Shown piece after piece: positions 8,386-16,821 of a stretch of 22,920 nucleotides of DNA. The notes below the pieces were generated by a model. The model was not told the origin of the DNA, made no database searches, and worked only from the letters and a program-made list of their open reading frames with translations. Made by a program: the position numbers and the translations under genes. Source of the stretch: a virus; the IMG/VR virus record IMGVR_UViG_3300047457_000670, positions 1 through 22,920 of that record; one strand, given 5' to 3'. How positions within the stretch are numbered: the first letter of the stretch is position 1; the number at the start of each line of letters is the position of its first letter.

Positions 8386-9860
8386 TTGATGACGTTTACA
8401 CCATTCTGCATCGTGGGGCGACGGCTTTTGACGGTGCATCTACTAAATATAAAGAGGATATGAATAATGTCTTCTTTGGTTCGCCTGACCAAATTATAAG
8501 TAGAGAATTGTTGCTGCTTCAGCAACGTAGCTTACATGCAATTCGCAATAATGGTTATGCTAAAATTGCTAGAGATAAATATGTGACCAATGTTGGGTCA
8601 TTGAAGGTACTTTGGCATGATAATAAAAATAGACGCCACAATCGTATGCAAGATTTATGGGATGCCTTTGCAGATAACCCTTCTTTAGACGGCTATGGAA
8701 CGCTTTGTAATTTACAAAGCCTTTGGCACTCAAGCCTTTTTTCTACTGGAAATGCTTTCACTAGAAAGTTAATCCGCAAGGGGCGTAAAAATAGCATTGT
8801 CCCTCTTGTATTAGAGCCTATACAGAGTGAATTGCACGATTTATTTTATTTTGGCGATGGAAGGAAAACTGTTAGGCATGGCATCGGTTTTACCGATAAT
8901 GTGCCAGACACCTATTACTTTAGGTTACAAGCCTACCAAGAGTTTCCAATTATAAATAATACGCAAAACATAACCGCTATACCATCTAATGAAGTTTTGC
9001 ATTTATTTAATAGAGAGTTGCCAGGGCAATGGTTGGGCGTGCCCGTCCTTAGTAGCATTCTAATCCCTCTATATGAGTTAGACGAACTCATGGATGCTAC
9101 TGTGGCGAGGCAAAAAGCATCGCAAGCAATAAGTTGGATTATCACTAATAGCAATCCTACTAATATGATGCCAGTAGGTGTACCTATTATTGATAAAGCA
9201 GCAAATAGTAAAGAAAAGGTTGTATTTAAGGCAACCGGGTCAAATGTGCAATATCTCAATAAAGGGGAGAATATAACCTTCCATCAGGGGGCAGACATTG
9301 GGCCTAACTTTGTTAAATTAGCTGAACTTGAGCTTCGTAGAATATCTAACGCATGTCACGTGCCCTACCACCAGCTAACGGGAGACACAAATGGCATTGA
9401 CTTTAGTACACTTCGGGCACTTTTGATTGAATTACGCTCAAGAATAGAGTATACTCATCACTTTCTAACCATACCGCTTGGGCTAGCCCCGTTAACTGCA
9501 TATTTTAAGGAGCTAGCGCAGCTATACTACCCAAATGTGAAAAATGCCACCCCGTCATACCAGCTTCCGCGCTTTTACGGAGTCGATGACTTGAAGGATG
9601 CCCAAGCCGATGTACTTGAGATACAGAATGGGCTAGCTACATTAGATAGTAAATTGCAGGAAAGGCATACTACGTTTGAGGCGATTGCTGCTGATAGGGA
9701 GCGGTTAAAGGAACTAGGATTGGATAATTTATTATTCCCAAATGGGGCAGGTAAGCCAGAGGGCAATGGGGCAGGTAGGTCAGGAAGTAATGGCTCAGGT
9801 GTAACAACACCCCCTATAAAAGGGGTTACAAGTGCTACAAGTGGTGAAAACGATGTATGA
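8373..9860 (+). CDS. Portal protein (lambda gpB family)
   Basis: The portal is the dodecameric ring at one capsid vertex through which DNA enters and leaves. The 495 residues and position after gpW and before the S49 protease are as in lambda. Family features include AIRNNGYAKIARDKYVTNVG (an N-x-x-A...NVG pattern near residues 56-75), the stretch LHLFNRELPGQWLGVPVLSS, and the helical HVPYHQLTGDTNGIDFSTL, then RALLIELRSRIE. The C-terminal tail (about 450-495) is Gly/Asn/Ser-rich and probably disordered. ATG 8373 follows AAGG by a normal distance. The end overlaps the protease start by 8 nt (ATGTATGA), which suggests coupled translation. Confidence 0.95.
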   Translation: MSNVIDDVYTILHRGATAFDGASTKYKEDMNNVFFGSPDQIISRELLLLQQRSLHAIRNNGYAKIARDKYVTNVGSLKVLWHDNKNRRHNRMQDLWDAFADNPSLDGYGTLCNLQSLWHSSLFSTGNAFTRKLIRKGRKNSIVPLVLEPIQSELHDLFYFGDGRKTVRHGIGFTDNVPDTYYFRLQAYQEFPIINNTQNITAIPSNEVLHLFNRELPGQWLGVPVLSSILIPLYELDELMDATVARQKASQAISWIITNSNPTNMMPVGVPIIDKAANSKEKVVFKATGSNVQYLNKGENITFHQGADIGPNFVKLAELELRRISNACHVPYHQLTGDTNGIDFSTLRALLIELRSRIEYTHHFLTIPLGLAPLTAYFKELAQLYYPNVKNATPSYQLPRFYGVDDLKDAQADVLEIQNGLATLDSKLQERHTTFEAIAADRERLKELGLDNLLFPNGAGKPEGNGAGRSGSNGSGVTTPPIKGVTSATSGENDV

Positions 9861-11040
9861 AAGAATACTAAATAGGCTAGCTGCCCCTCTGTTGCTGGAT
9901 GAAACAAAATTTAAGGATATTCATGATAATTTAATTTTACCGTTGACATTAGGGGAAACCCCTTCTGGAATTGCTAAAGTAACGCATGAAGCAACGAGCG
10001 AGGCAGGTAAAATTAAAGTTATAAATGTAAAGGGAACACTTACTAGCGGTAATGCTGCCGGTGATAGCGGTACTAGAAGCTATACAACTATCGCTAGAGA
10101 TATAAAAACAGCTATTGCCGATGGCTATCGCAGTATTGCATTTAACTTTTCAACTTATGGTGGTGAATCTGATGGGGCTATGGGACTGGCTAAATTCATA
10201 AACTCACTACCGGCACTTTATGGCGCAAAAACTATTGCAATTATAGACGGCCCTTGCTGTTCCGCAGGCTACCTGTTGGCTAGTAACACGCAAGAAATTC
10301 TATGTACTGCCGGGGCGGAACTTGGGTCAATCGGCGTAATTGCAAGCATCCCCAATAGAGTTAGCGGGGATGAAAAGACGGGAACAACCTGGACAATACT
10401 GCGAAGCCATAGTGAAAAAGCATTGGGCAATCCGCACGAACCTATTTCTGATGCGGCATTAGCCTCTATTCAGAAAAAGGTTGACAACTTAGCTAAAGTT
10501 ATGATAGATACTATTGTAACTGGGCGTCCTAAATTGTCTAAAGACATTATTGCTACCTTAAATGGCAAGACTGTCCTGGGAGACGAGGCTATCTCACTTG
10601 GTCTAGCCGATGGCTTGATTGAAAGTGTAGATATAACATTAGAAATGTTAAATAGACGGTGTAAAAATATGAGTTCTTCTTTTGATAATTCATCTGCACA
10701 AGTTGACGAGACCATGCGTCTTCGTGCGGAACTTGAAGCGGTGAAAGCTGCTTCATCTGTAGCTATTAGTAAAGCAGTGGCCGATGAACGCGCACGCTGC
10801 CTGGCCATTTTGGATGCGGCTAAGACGTTTGGCCTGTCATCAGACGTTGCCATTAAGCAAATTAACTTATCTTCAAGCATTGAGCAAAGTGTAGCTATGT
10901 TTGAAGCGGTTAAGGAAGCTATACAAATGGCGAATCCAACTCCTGTCGCTGCTACGGCTACCCCGCAAGTAGCAGAAAGTGCCTCTAGCCCATTCGCTGA
11001 ATGGATTAAAGGTAATGAATTTTTGGCATCAATCAAGTGA
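9853..11040 (+). CDS. S49-family prohead protease with C-terminal scaffold region
   Basis: A ClpP/SppA-fold serine peptidase that matures the prohead, with a scaffold tail, as lambda gpC. I chose ATG 9853 (395 residues) because GGTGA (9843-9847) is 5 nt upstream; GTG 9832 in frame lacks this. The catalytic serine is S137 in GPCCSAGYLLAS. The general-base lysine is probably K189 in SEKALGNPHEPIS; the 52-residue gap equals that of the Ser-Lys pair of Bacillus SppA as I recall it. GSIGVI (about 159-164) is the conserved strand after the active site. From residue 273 the chain is charged, helical and Ala-rich, ending EWIKGNEFLASIK, which is scaffold-like. It overlaps the portal end by 8 nt. Confidence 0.95.
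   Translation: MYERILNRLAAPLLLDETKFKDIHDNLILPLTLGETPSGIAKVTHEATSEAGKIKVINVKGTLTSGNAAGDSGTRSYTTIARDIKTAIADGYRSIAFNFSTYGGESDGAMGLAKFINSLPALYGAKTIAIIDGPCCSAGYLLASNTQEILCTAGAELGSIGVIASIPNRVSGDEKTGTTWTILRSHSEKALGNPHEPISDAALASIQKKVDNLAKVMIDTIVTGRPKLSKDIIATLNGKTVLGDEAISLGLADGLIESVDITLEMLNRRCKNMSSSFDNSSAQVDETMRLRAELEAVKAASSVAISKAVADERARCLAILDAAKTFGLSSDVAIKQINLSSSIEQSVAMFEAVKEAIQMANPTPVAATATPQVAESASSPFAEWIKGNEFLASIK
10669..11040 (+). CDS. Probable internally started scaffold protein (Nu3-like)
   Basis: In lambda, Nu3 is translated from a start inside gene C and forms the capsid scaffold. The same arrangement is seen here: an in-frame ATG at 10669 (codon 273 of the protease gene) is preceded by GGTG (10658-10661) with 7 nt spacing. 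It would give 123 residues, close to the size of Nu3. The product begins MSSSFDNSSAQVDETMRLR and has a long helical stretch, a Pro/Ala/Thr linker and a short conserved-looking C-terminus. The position falls exactly at the end of the peptidase fold. Translation from this start is inferred, not shown. Confidence 0.6.
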   Translation: MSSSFDNSSAQVDETMRLRAELEAVKAASSVAISKAVADERARCLAILDAAKTFGLSSDVAIKQINLSSSIEQSVAMFEAVKEAIQMANPTPVAATATPQVAESASSPFAEWIKGNEFLASIK

Positions 11041-11048
11041 GGTGACTT

Positions 11049-11849
11049 ATGGCTAATTGGAATGGTGGGTGGCGGTCATACCCGAACCGCCCGACTATCG
11101 CATCTTTGCGTACTTTCTTTAGGGCAGAAGCGCATAGCACTAAACCGCTTACTATTAAAGCCGGTCAAGTGCTTCGCAAACATAGCTTTGTTGAAACTGA
11201 CGCGGCAGGCTTGGGTGTAGCTCATACCGGTATGGCTGAAAAAGCCCTGCTTACCTTTACCGCAGGCGTAGGTGCAGCAAAGACTGTTATCATCGCCGGT
11301 CTTACCTTCACCACTACTGGCATCGTAAGTGCCGCCGATGTAGTTAAGGCATTTAGCGGCCTTACTGATGGCATGACGGCGGCAGAAGCTAATGCGGCTA
11401 ACGCTGTGGCCGGGGGAAGTTTCACCGCAGGCGCACTGGCGGGGTTTCATACCTATAAAAGCAGCACTGCTAATAGCGTTCTGTTCGTTTCAACGTCACC
11501 TAACACTAATGTAACTGACCTTGCTGATGCAGGTAGCTCAACGGTTACTAGCGTCACCGTCGTGGCATACCCTAATCCGCAAAAGAAGATTGCCGGTGTT
11601 CTGTTGATGGACGTTGACGCTAGTGCGGGTGACGTTGACACGACTGTGTATAAGGAAGCTAGCTTTTATGCAAGTGCCCTTGTGTGGGAAGCTGACGCAA
11701 CCGATACTATTGAACTTGCTGACGGCACTACTGTAGCTTGTACTGATTACAATGTCGGTGCGTTCACTGATGCTGCAAAACGTAAGTTTGTAGAGAACAC
11801 TGAATTTGAAGAACTTGGTATTTTGAAAGCAGGGGAAGATTATGTCTAA
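11049..11849 (+). CDS. Head decoration protein (gpD-like) with inserted domain
   Basis: gpD trimers clamp the expanded capsid lattice. The flanking parts fit gpD: residues 1-63 (with LTIKAGQVLRKHSFVETDA) and 178-266 (KIAGVLLMDVDASAGDVDTT, then YKEASFYASALVWE and a C-terminal EFEELGI). Lambda gpD has VGILAVAADQ, YKSGTFR and VLWPEA in the same order. Between them lies an insert of about 110 residues (64-174) beginning with VIIAGLTFTTTGIVSAADVV. It recurs in the tail tube protein and is not part of the gpD fold. The protein is therefore 266 residues rather than about 110. SD AGGTGA lies before ATG 11049. Its end overlaps the capsid gene by 8 nt, as D and E are adjacent in lambda. Confidence 0.88.
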   Translation: MANWNGGWRSYPNRPTIASLRTFFRAEAHSTKPLTIKAGQVLRKHSFVETDAAGLGVAHTGMAEKALLTFTAGVGAAKTVIIAGLTFTTTGIVSAADVVKAFSGLTDGMTAAEANAANAVAGGSFTAGALAGFHTYKSSTANSVLFVSTSPNTNVTDLADAGSSTVTSVTVVAYPNPQKKIAGVLLMDVDASAGDVDTTVYKEASFYASALVWEADATDTIELADGTTVACTDYNVGAFTDAAKRKFVENTEFEELGILKAGEDYV

Positions 11850-13065
11850 TATGCAATTTGCTGATCCGTATTCAGCACAAAAGATTCTGTCCGGGGTAAT
11901 TCGTGCCCTGAATGATGGACAGCCGAAGCGGCCTAATTGGTTGCAGTCATTCTACCCAACGAATGCTGCTCTCATCAATGATAGAACTGTTAACTTCGAC
12001 CAGCAGCTATCAGTTCGCAATGTCATGGGTACGTTTGCATTGCCGAATGCTGACGTTAACCCTGTTTCATTGCCGACCTATGGGCATAAAGAGCATAGCT
12101 TCAGCTACGCTAAGGAAAGTGTAACTGACGGTGATGATGATTTTGAAACGCTCAATATGCGAGAAATGGGGCAGCAGTTCGGCCAGATTAACATTGCCGC
12201 TAATAGGGCCATGCGGTTGAATGCTAAATTTGCCGCAGTTGAACAGCGTTTTGAAAACTTGTTTGAACTGGTTGCTTCGCAAATTCTGCTTTATGGCGGT
12301 TATGGTGCAAAAAGCGAGTATTACCCGCTTTATGTATATGACTTTGAACGGTCTGTATGTAATAAATACAGTGACATTAAGACGGATAAGGATACTCTTG
12401 TCTCTAGTGTAAACTTGACTACTTCACCTGTCACTGCTCCTTGGGATGCTTCACGAGTTATCCTGCCCGTTATTGCTTCTGCCGGTGCTGCTTATACCGC
12501 CGGTGAGAAAGCCTGGACGAAAGCAAACGTCGATGCTGGCACCGCTACGCCCTATAAAGACTTGTTGCAAATGATATTGACTTGTAATGAGTGGTCGCGT
12601 GCGGATATGGTTCACATGAGCCAAGATGCTTATGAAGTTTTCAATTATGATATTGAAAAGAACTATAAGGAAGCGGCTGTAACCACCACGCTTGCTATGC
12701 TGCAAATTGAACGGGATATTTTGCCGCGTATGCAAAGTGTCGATGACTTGCACTTTCAGCGCAACATTAGCCTTGGTGGTGGCATTAACCTACCCATTTA
12801 CACTTATAAAGCTATTTATCATAACCGTAATACTGGTGAGCGCACTCGCTACATTGGTAATGGTTGGGTTAGTGTTATTCCTAACTCAGGTTATGTTAAA
12901 GCCTACGGTAGAATTATGCACCGTAAAGCCAACTATTCCGCTATGCCGCGTTGGATAAATAGCTGGATGGATGAGAAAACGGGTGTGCAGCAGTGGGAAT
13001 GGCATACTAACTTTGTTATGGCAAATTCTGCTATAAACAGCCTTGTTACGTGGAAAGTTGCATAA
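11842..13065 (+). CDS. Major capsid protein (gpE family)
   Basis: This is the HK97-fold shell subunit. The 407 residues are longer than lambda gpE (341) but the features fit. There is an N-terminal arm and a section QSFYPTNAALINDRTVNFDQ like the lambda WIEK/F region. A Gly-poor helical spine follows (NIAANRAMRLNAKFAAVEQR). Later comes SDIKTDKDTL, and the C-terminal part carries GNGWVSVIPNSGYVKAYGRI, a strand set that is typical of gpE-type proteins. SD GGGGAAG precedes ATG 11842 within the decoration gene. Codons here favour CTG and C- or G-ending choices more than in the small neighbours, which fits high expression. Confidence 0.94.
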   Translation: MSNMQFADPYSAQKILSGVIRALNDGQPKRPNWLQSFYPTNAALINDRTVNFDQQLSVRNVMGTFALPNADVNPVSLPTYGHKEHSFSYAKESVTDGDDDFETLNMREMGQQFGQINIAANRAMRLNAKFAAVEQRFENLFELVASQILLYGGYGAKSEYYPLYVYDFERSVCNKYSDIKTDKDTLVSSVNLTTSPVTAPWDASRVILPVIASAGAAYTAGEKAWTKANVDAGTATPYKDLLQMILTCNEWSRADMVHMSQDAYEVFNYDIEKNYKEAAVTTTLAMLQIERDILPRMQSVDDLHFQRNISLGGGINLPIYTYKAIYHNRNTGERTRYIGNGWVSVIPNSGYVKAYGRIMHRKANYSAMPRWINSWMDEKTGVQQWEWHTNFVMANSAINSLVTWKVA

Positions 13066-13077
13066 ACTAACACGGTC

Positions 13078-13710
13078 ATGAAAAACACAGGCGATACCAA
13101 GGTTCTTGATAACTTTATCGGCTTAGTTGACCTTCAAACTATGACGAAAAAGAATGAAAAACGCACAGTTACCTTACTTAAGGATATAGATGCAATAATT
13201 CATTCTGCTGTCAATCGCCGGTATCGCCTGCCCGCCAATATGACTACCGCATCCGTTATTAGGGGGAGACTTCCCTCTAATACCGGTAGAACCGGTAGGT
13301 ATATTTATAAGAATGGCATAACGTATGGGTATAAATCCATTCCTCTTAGCCGCTTTCTTACGTCAGAATCCATTGGAAATATCGAACCAATCGCGGAAAA
13401 GACTAAGCCAGGACTTGTCCATCGAGTGCAGATACGGCGCAAAGGAGGTGAAAAAATATCGTATGGTAAATTGGGCTTTGGTGGCTTCATACCGCGAGAA
13501 GGCAAAATAGACGGTAAAAAGGTTAGAAATAAAAACTTTCCTAAATGGGGCATTACTATGTGGGAAAGAAATAGTCGCAGCGCATATGAGATACATCCGC
13601 TTCGTGGGCCGTCTATATCGCAAATGGTAGCTACTACTATGAAGGAAGATGCCTCCCTTAAGGGGAGGATAGAGAAACTGATGCTAGATAGGCTTATTTC
13701 ATATAAATAG
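13078..13710 (+). CDS. Tail completion / minor tail protein Z-like
   Basis: gpZ acts when tail and head join. The 210-residue protein is very basic (KKNEKRTVTLLKDID near the start). In the middle it has a strand-rich section VHRVQIRRKGGEKISYGKLG, and near the C-terminus IHPLRGPSISQMV, which resembles the GPS-containing motif of gpZ and related HK97-gp10-type proteins. It sits directly after the capsid gene. The SD before ATG 13078 is poor; an alternative ATG at 13141 has none either, so I kept the longer form. In lambda Z follows FII, whereas here the Z-like gene comes first. An HK97-gp10-type tail-component role is the main alternative. Confidence 0.72.
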   Translation: MKNTGDTKVLDNFIGLVDLQTMTKKNEKRTVTLLKDIDAIIHSAVNRRYRLPANMTTASVIRGRLPSNTGRTGRYIYKNGITYGYKSIPLSRFLTSESIGNIEPIAEKTKPGLVHRVQIRRKGGEKISYGKLGFGGFIPREGKIDGKKVRNKNFPKWGITMWERNSRSAYEIHPLRGPSISQMVATTMKEDASLKGRIEKLMLDRLISYK

Positions 13711-13727
13711 CTTTAATTAGGTTAATT

Positions 13728-14036
13728 ATGGTAGAAGACATAGCATTAGTATTGTCAGTGTTTGGCGACCTTTTCGAGTGTGACGCTGGCCGCTTTCGTG
13801 GTATACTTGGGACGGAATTGGTCACCCTAGCAGGCGGGGCGTATGAACTTGCCTCGCAGTCAATAAGTATACAAGTTGCTACGCAAACAGTATATGACTA
13901 TGATATAGGGGCAGGCACTACGCTTACATATAGTAAAGTGGGCATGACCTATAATTTAACTGTGAACAGCTTTATAGATAGCTTAAATGGTTGGACTGAG
14001 CTTTTCTGCGATGCGAGTAGCGTAGAAGATGTATAA
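13728..14036 (+). CDS. Head-tail connector, FII-like
   Basis: The 102 residues have the plan of lambda gpFII (117 residues), which sits at the end of the filled head and receives the tail. A short helix with DLFECDAGRFRGILGTELVT leads to a beta barrel whose strands include SISIQVATQTVYDYDIGAGT and a C-terminal DSLNGWTELFC. Lambda FII has GYMGTSATIT, RGDTLTIG and a final HLWLG in equivalent places. Similarity is weak, so the call depends on size, order and strand pattern. SD AGG precedes ATG 13728. It overlaps the next gene by 8 nt (ATGTATAA). Confidence 0.6.
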   Translation: MVEDIALVLSVFGDLFECDAGRFRGILGTELVTLAGGAYELASQSISIQVATQTVYDYDIGAGTTLTYSKVGMTYNLTVNSFIDSLNGWTELFCDASSVEDV

Positions 14037-14439
14037 TGAAAGCACTCTTATCAATAGGTTGCAGACTGAAACTGGTTACACTGTAACGTATAGCCCTGGC
14101 AGGCAGGTTGATTTACTTTCAACCAATGAAACACTACCGAGGTTATATGTAGGCCATTTAGGTATTCAGCTTTTTGATAAGAATACTTTATTCAGTAACG
14201 GTTATGTGGAGTATGAGAATCCTGAAATACTCCTAACGGAAGTTAACTATGTCTGCTTGCGTAGCAACTGGGCAGAAGTTAGAACGAAGATTAGAGCAGC
14301 CTATACAGGTTACTCGCCGTTTCCCGATGACGCAGATTATTCCAGTATCACTTTTGTTGAAGCTATGATAAAAGGTGAAACTAATACAAAAGTATGGTGG
14401 AATGAAGTGGTCGGGCTTGTTATGCCTAGAATTTCTTAG
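14029..14439 (+). CDS. Tail terminator protein, gpU-like
   Basis: gpU caps the tail tube at its head end and stops polymerisation. The protein has 136 residues (lambda gpU 131) and lies directly before the tail tube gene, as U lies before V in lambda. Visible features are an N-terminal helix (ESTLINRLQTETGYTVTY), mixed strands (LPRLYVGHLGIQLFDK), and a C-terminal KVWWNEVVGLVMPRI that resembles the W...V closing strand of tail terminators. There is no motif that is decisive alone. Its start overlaps the preceding gene by 8 nt. Confidence 0.6.
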   Translation: MYNESTLINRLQTETGYTVTYSPGRQVDLLSTNETLPRLYVGHLGIQLFDKNTLFSNGYVEYENPEILLTEVNYVCLRSNWAEVRTKIRAAYTGYSPFPDDADYSSITFVEAMIKGETNTKVWWNEVVGLVMPRIS

Positions 14440-14456
14440 TTAATGAGGTTTATGCT

Positions 14457-16820
14457 ATGAGTGTTGTACGGTTTCACGAAAAAGCAGTGCAGATATTTGC
14501 CTGTAAACAAAATGCAGAATTTAATAGTGCTGTAAAAAGTACCGCAGAAACCACGGGTACCGTGCGGTTTGGTAGCTCAAAAGTGCTTACTGTTCCCGCG
14601 CTTGCTAATACTAATGTGCTTACTATTGGCACAGTTACATTTACTGCCACTGGTTCTGTAAGCGCAGCCGACCTTAAGCGTCGTTTGTTGGACGATACTT
14701 TATCAGTTGCAAACCTTACTGTAAGTGCAGGGACGTTACCGAGTCTTGAGGATATTGGCGGAACTCAGGTATTAGTATTTAGTCCTGGTTCTGCTCCGTT
14801 TCCGACAATTACAGGCTCCGGAGTAACGCTGACGCTTTCATCGGACGCATCAACTAAATACGTTGTTGGTGGGCCTAACTGCCGTTTTAAGTACCAAGAT
14901 GCTGAAGGGGATGGACTGGGCCAAGCTACTGTTGGTATGTATATTAGGCGTAGTGGCGCACTAGATACTAATATCGGTAGAATCGAATCCGTATTGTCAA
15001 ATACAGTTTTACTTTTGGAAAACCTTGACGATACTGCTAGGGCCACCGATAGTAAAAACTATTTTTATGCTTTCGACTTCGGCCCTAAAAATGCCGTAGC
15101 AGTGCTAAACTTGACGTATTCACTTGAAACTACGAGTGAAGCCTTCCTGTATAGCGGGGATGAAAATGAGATTGACGAAAAAACCGTCATTACTGACCGC
15201 TATGGTAAAATTGATTTTGAAACCTTTGTTCCCGCAGTAGATACGGCTTATGCAAGCAAGACGCTAGAGGGCGACTACATACCTATGGGCGACTTCTTTA
15301 ATGCCACGGGCCTTAAAGCAGATACAAGTGTGGCTGGAAGCGTTACTTACACTACAGAAAATTCAGTAGATTCTTATTTAACTATTGAAATTCGCCGTTC
15401 ATCGTCTTCAAGTACTTTTAACACGCTCGAAAAGGCATTTACCTATACTGACGTTAGAGGAACTGTTGATTTTGACGCAGTTATCGGTACTAAGGCTAAG
15501 TTGAAATGGGCCTTTATGGGTAACTTTAAGCGAGTGACTGATAAACAGCGCATAACGCCTGACCCGGAGACTAGAGCGTTGCAGAAGTCTCGTATTGCTG
15601 CAAACATTTCAGCTGACTCGTTGACCACTTGTCAGATGGACTTGGAAAGTTTTGCTACCACAGTGCAATTTTTGAGCGATTTACCCGCAAGCAAAAAGGT
15701 AGCACTAGGCGGCCTTATATTTAATTCCATAGAAGCAGTAACTCCGGAGAAATTAAGTAACTATTTTACTAATGGAACTTTGGGGCTTCAGAATGGCGTA
15801 AAAGGCAGCACGTTGAATGACATTTATGGCATAGGAAGTTCGTATAAAATCGTTCTTCCGCCTGTACTTAAACCTGGCCAATCAGTTACAGTAGGCAATT
15901 ATGTAATAACTGTATCTGGAAGTGTTAATCGTACAGCGGAAAATATAGCAAAATTGCTGGCTTTCCTTGGGTCACAAGAAGGGGAAACAGCAACAAGAAT
16001 AGCTGCTGCTAAAAATAGATACGGAAATTTTACGGTAACTAACCGCACGGCATATCCAACAGGTTCTACTATACGTAGTACACTAGCTGAATACGAGATT
16101 TTTCCTGTAGATGGGGAACCCGGTAGTGTATCTTTTTACGGGCCAGGCATAAATGATACTACAGCCGTTCCGGCTGATTTCGTTTTGTCGGCCAAAGCCT
16201 CAACTGACCCTGCTGCCGATGCTGCACCAGCTATAACGTCCTCAATTATTCCCGGAAACTATTTTTCTGGCACACTTAATGGATATGCAACAACCCCAGG
16301 TAAAGCATCTAATTCAGTTATGTTTTACCCAGTATTGCCAAATAGGGGCACCGAGGCTTTATCGCTAATCGGTACAAGTGCCACAAGTGATGTAGCAACT
16401 TTAGATGGGGCGAAAATTACTGGCCTTTCTATTGCTTCAATAGAAAAAGCCAGTGCCCTTACTATGGTCGACGGACGCAAGAATGTCTGCTTTGATAAAC
16501 TTTCATCGCCCAACTTCAGTAGCAAAGAATACGTTAGGATTCAAACGGGTTGTGGTGACGGTTGGTCACGCGGTTCCGTTCCAACTGACGTAAGCCTTAC
16601 TATCACTGAAGAGCAGGCTAACGCATCTTATAACCCTGACAATCACTTGGAAGAAGACCATGCGCTTTACGTTAAATGGACTAGCGGAAGTGGCTACGTG
16701 CTGGTTAAATTTAACAAATTGCAACTTGTTAAAGTAACTAATAGCACTGTTGGTAACTATGCCGGACAAGACCTTTCTTTCAGAAAGATTGGCATATCTT
16801 CAATTACGCTGAAGGGCTAA
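14457..16820 (+). CDS. Major tail tube protein (gpV-like) with several inserted domains
   Basis: The tube subunit forms stacked hexameric rings. Tube-type sequence is split into pieces: about residues 1-45, 140-400 (with EAFLYSGDENEIDEKTV and GDYIPMGDFFNATGL) and 665-787 (ending DLSFRKIGISSITLKG). The inserts carry a recurring domain: copy 1 at about 51-139 (VLTIGTVTFTATGSVSAADL), copy 2 at about 414-468 (VALGGLIFNSIEAVTPEKL), copy 3 at about 476-600 (VTVGNYVITVSGSV, then TAENIAKLLAFL). At 787 residues it is about three times lambda gpV (246, which carries one Ig-like domain). SD GAGGTT (14445-14450) is 6 nt before ATG 14457. A sheath protein is unlikely, as the neighbours are all siphovirus-like. 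Confidence 0.8.
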   Translation: MSVVRFHEKAVQIFACKQNAEFNSAVKSTAETTGTVRFGSSKVLTVPALANTNVLTIGTVTFTATGSVSAADLKRRLLDDTLSVANLTVSAGTLPSLEDIGGTQVLVFSPGSAPFPTITGSGVTLTLSSDASTKYVVGGPNCRFKYQDAEGDGLGQATVGMYIRRSGALDTNIGRIESVLSNTVLLLENLDDTARATDSKNYFYAFDFGPKNAVAVLNLTYSLETTSEAFLYSGDENEIDEKTVITDRYGKIDFETFVPAVDTAYASKTLEGDYIPMGDFFNATGLKADTSVAGSVTYTTENSVDSYLTIEIRRSSSSSTFNTLEKAFTYTDVRGTVDFDAVIGTKAKLKWAFMGNFKRVTDKQRITPDPETRALQKSRIAANISADSLTTCQMDLESFATTVQFLSDLPASKKVALGGLIFNSIEAVTPEKLSNYFTNGTLGLQNGVKGSTLNDIYGIGSSYKIVLPPVLKPGQSVTVGNYVITVSGSVNRTAENIAKLLAFLGSQEGETATRIAAAKNRYGNFTVTNRTAYPTGSTIRSTLAEYEIFPVDGEPGSVSFYGPGINDTTAVPADFVLSAKASTDPAADAAPAITSSIIPGNYFSGTLNGYATTPGKASNSVMFYPVLPNRGTEALSLIGTSATSDVATLDGAKITGLSIASIEKASALTMVDGRKNVCFDKLSSPNFSSKEYVRIQTGCGDGWSRGSVPTDVSLTITEEQANASYNPDNHLEEDHALYVKWTSGSGYVLVKFNKLQLVKVTNSTVGNYAGQDLSFRKIGISSITLKG

Positions 16821-16821
16821 T

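Noticed and set aside
9810-9839. Hairpin with CCCC/GGGG and outer GTAAC/GTTAC before the protease start
   Set aside because: The arms are short and interrupted by unpaired bases, and there is no T-run. It is not distinguishable from chance.
10470-11036. 188-codon open frame on the minus strand
   Set aside because: It lies antisense to the Ser/Ala-rich C-terminal part of the protease/scaffold gene, has no SD or domain pattern, and is a shadow.
11076-11450. Minus-strand open frames of 124 and 67 codons in the decoration gene
   Set aside because: Shadows of a low-complexity Ala/Thr-rich coding region with higher GC at third positions.
14457-16820. Contractile sheath protein (myovirus)
   Set aside because: Length alone suggested it, but the tube-like segments, the gpU-like neighbour and the G/G-T/tape-measure set fit a siphovirus tube with inserts. 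No baseplate or spike genes are in the window.
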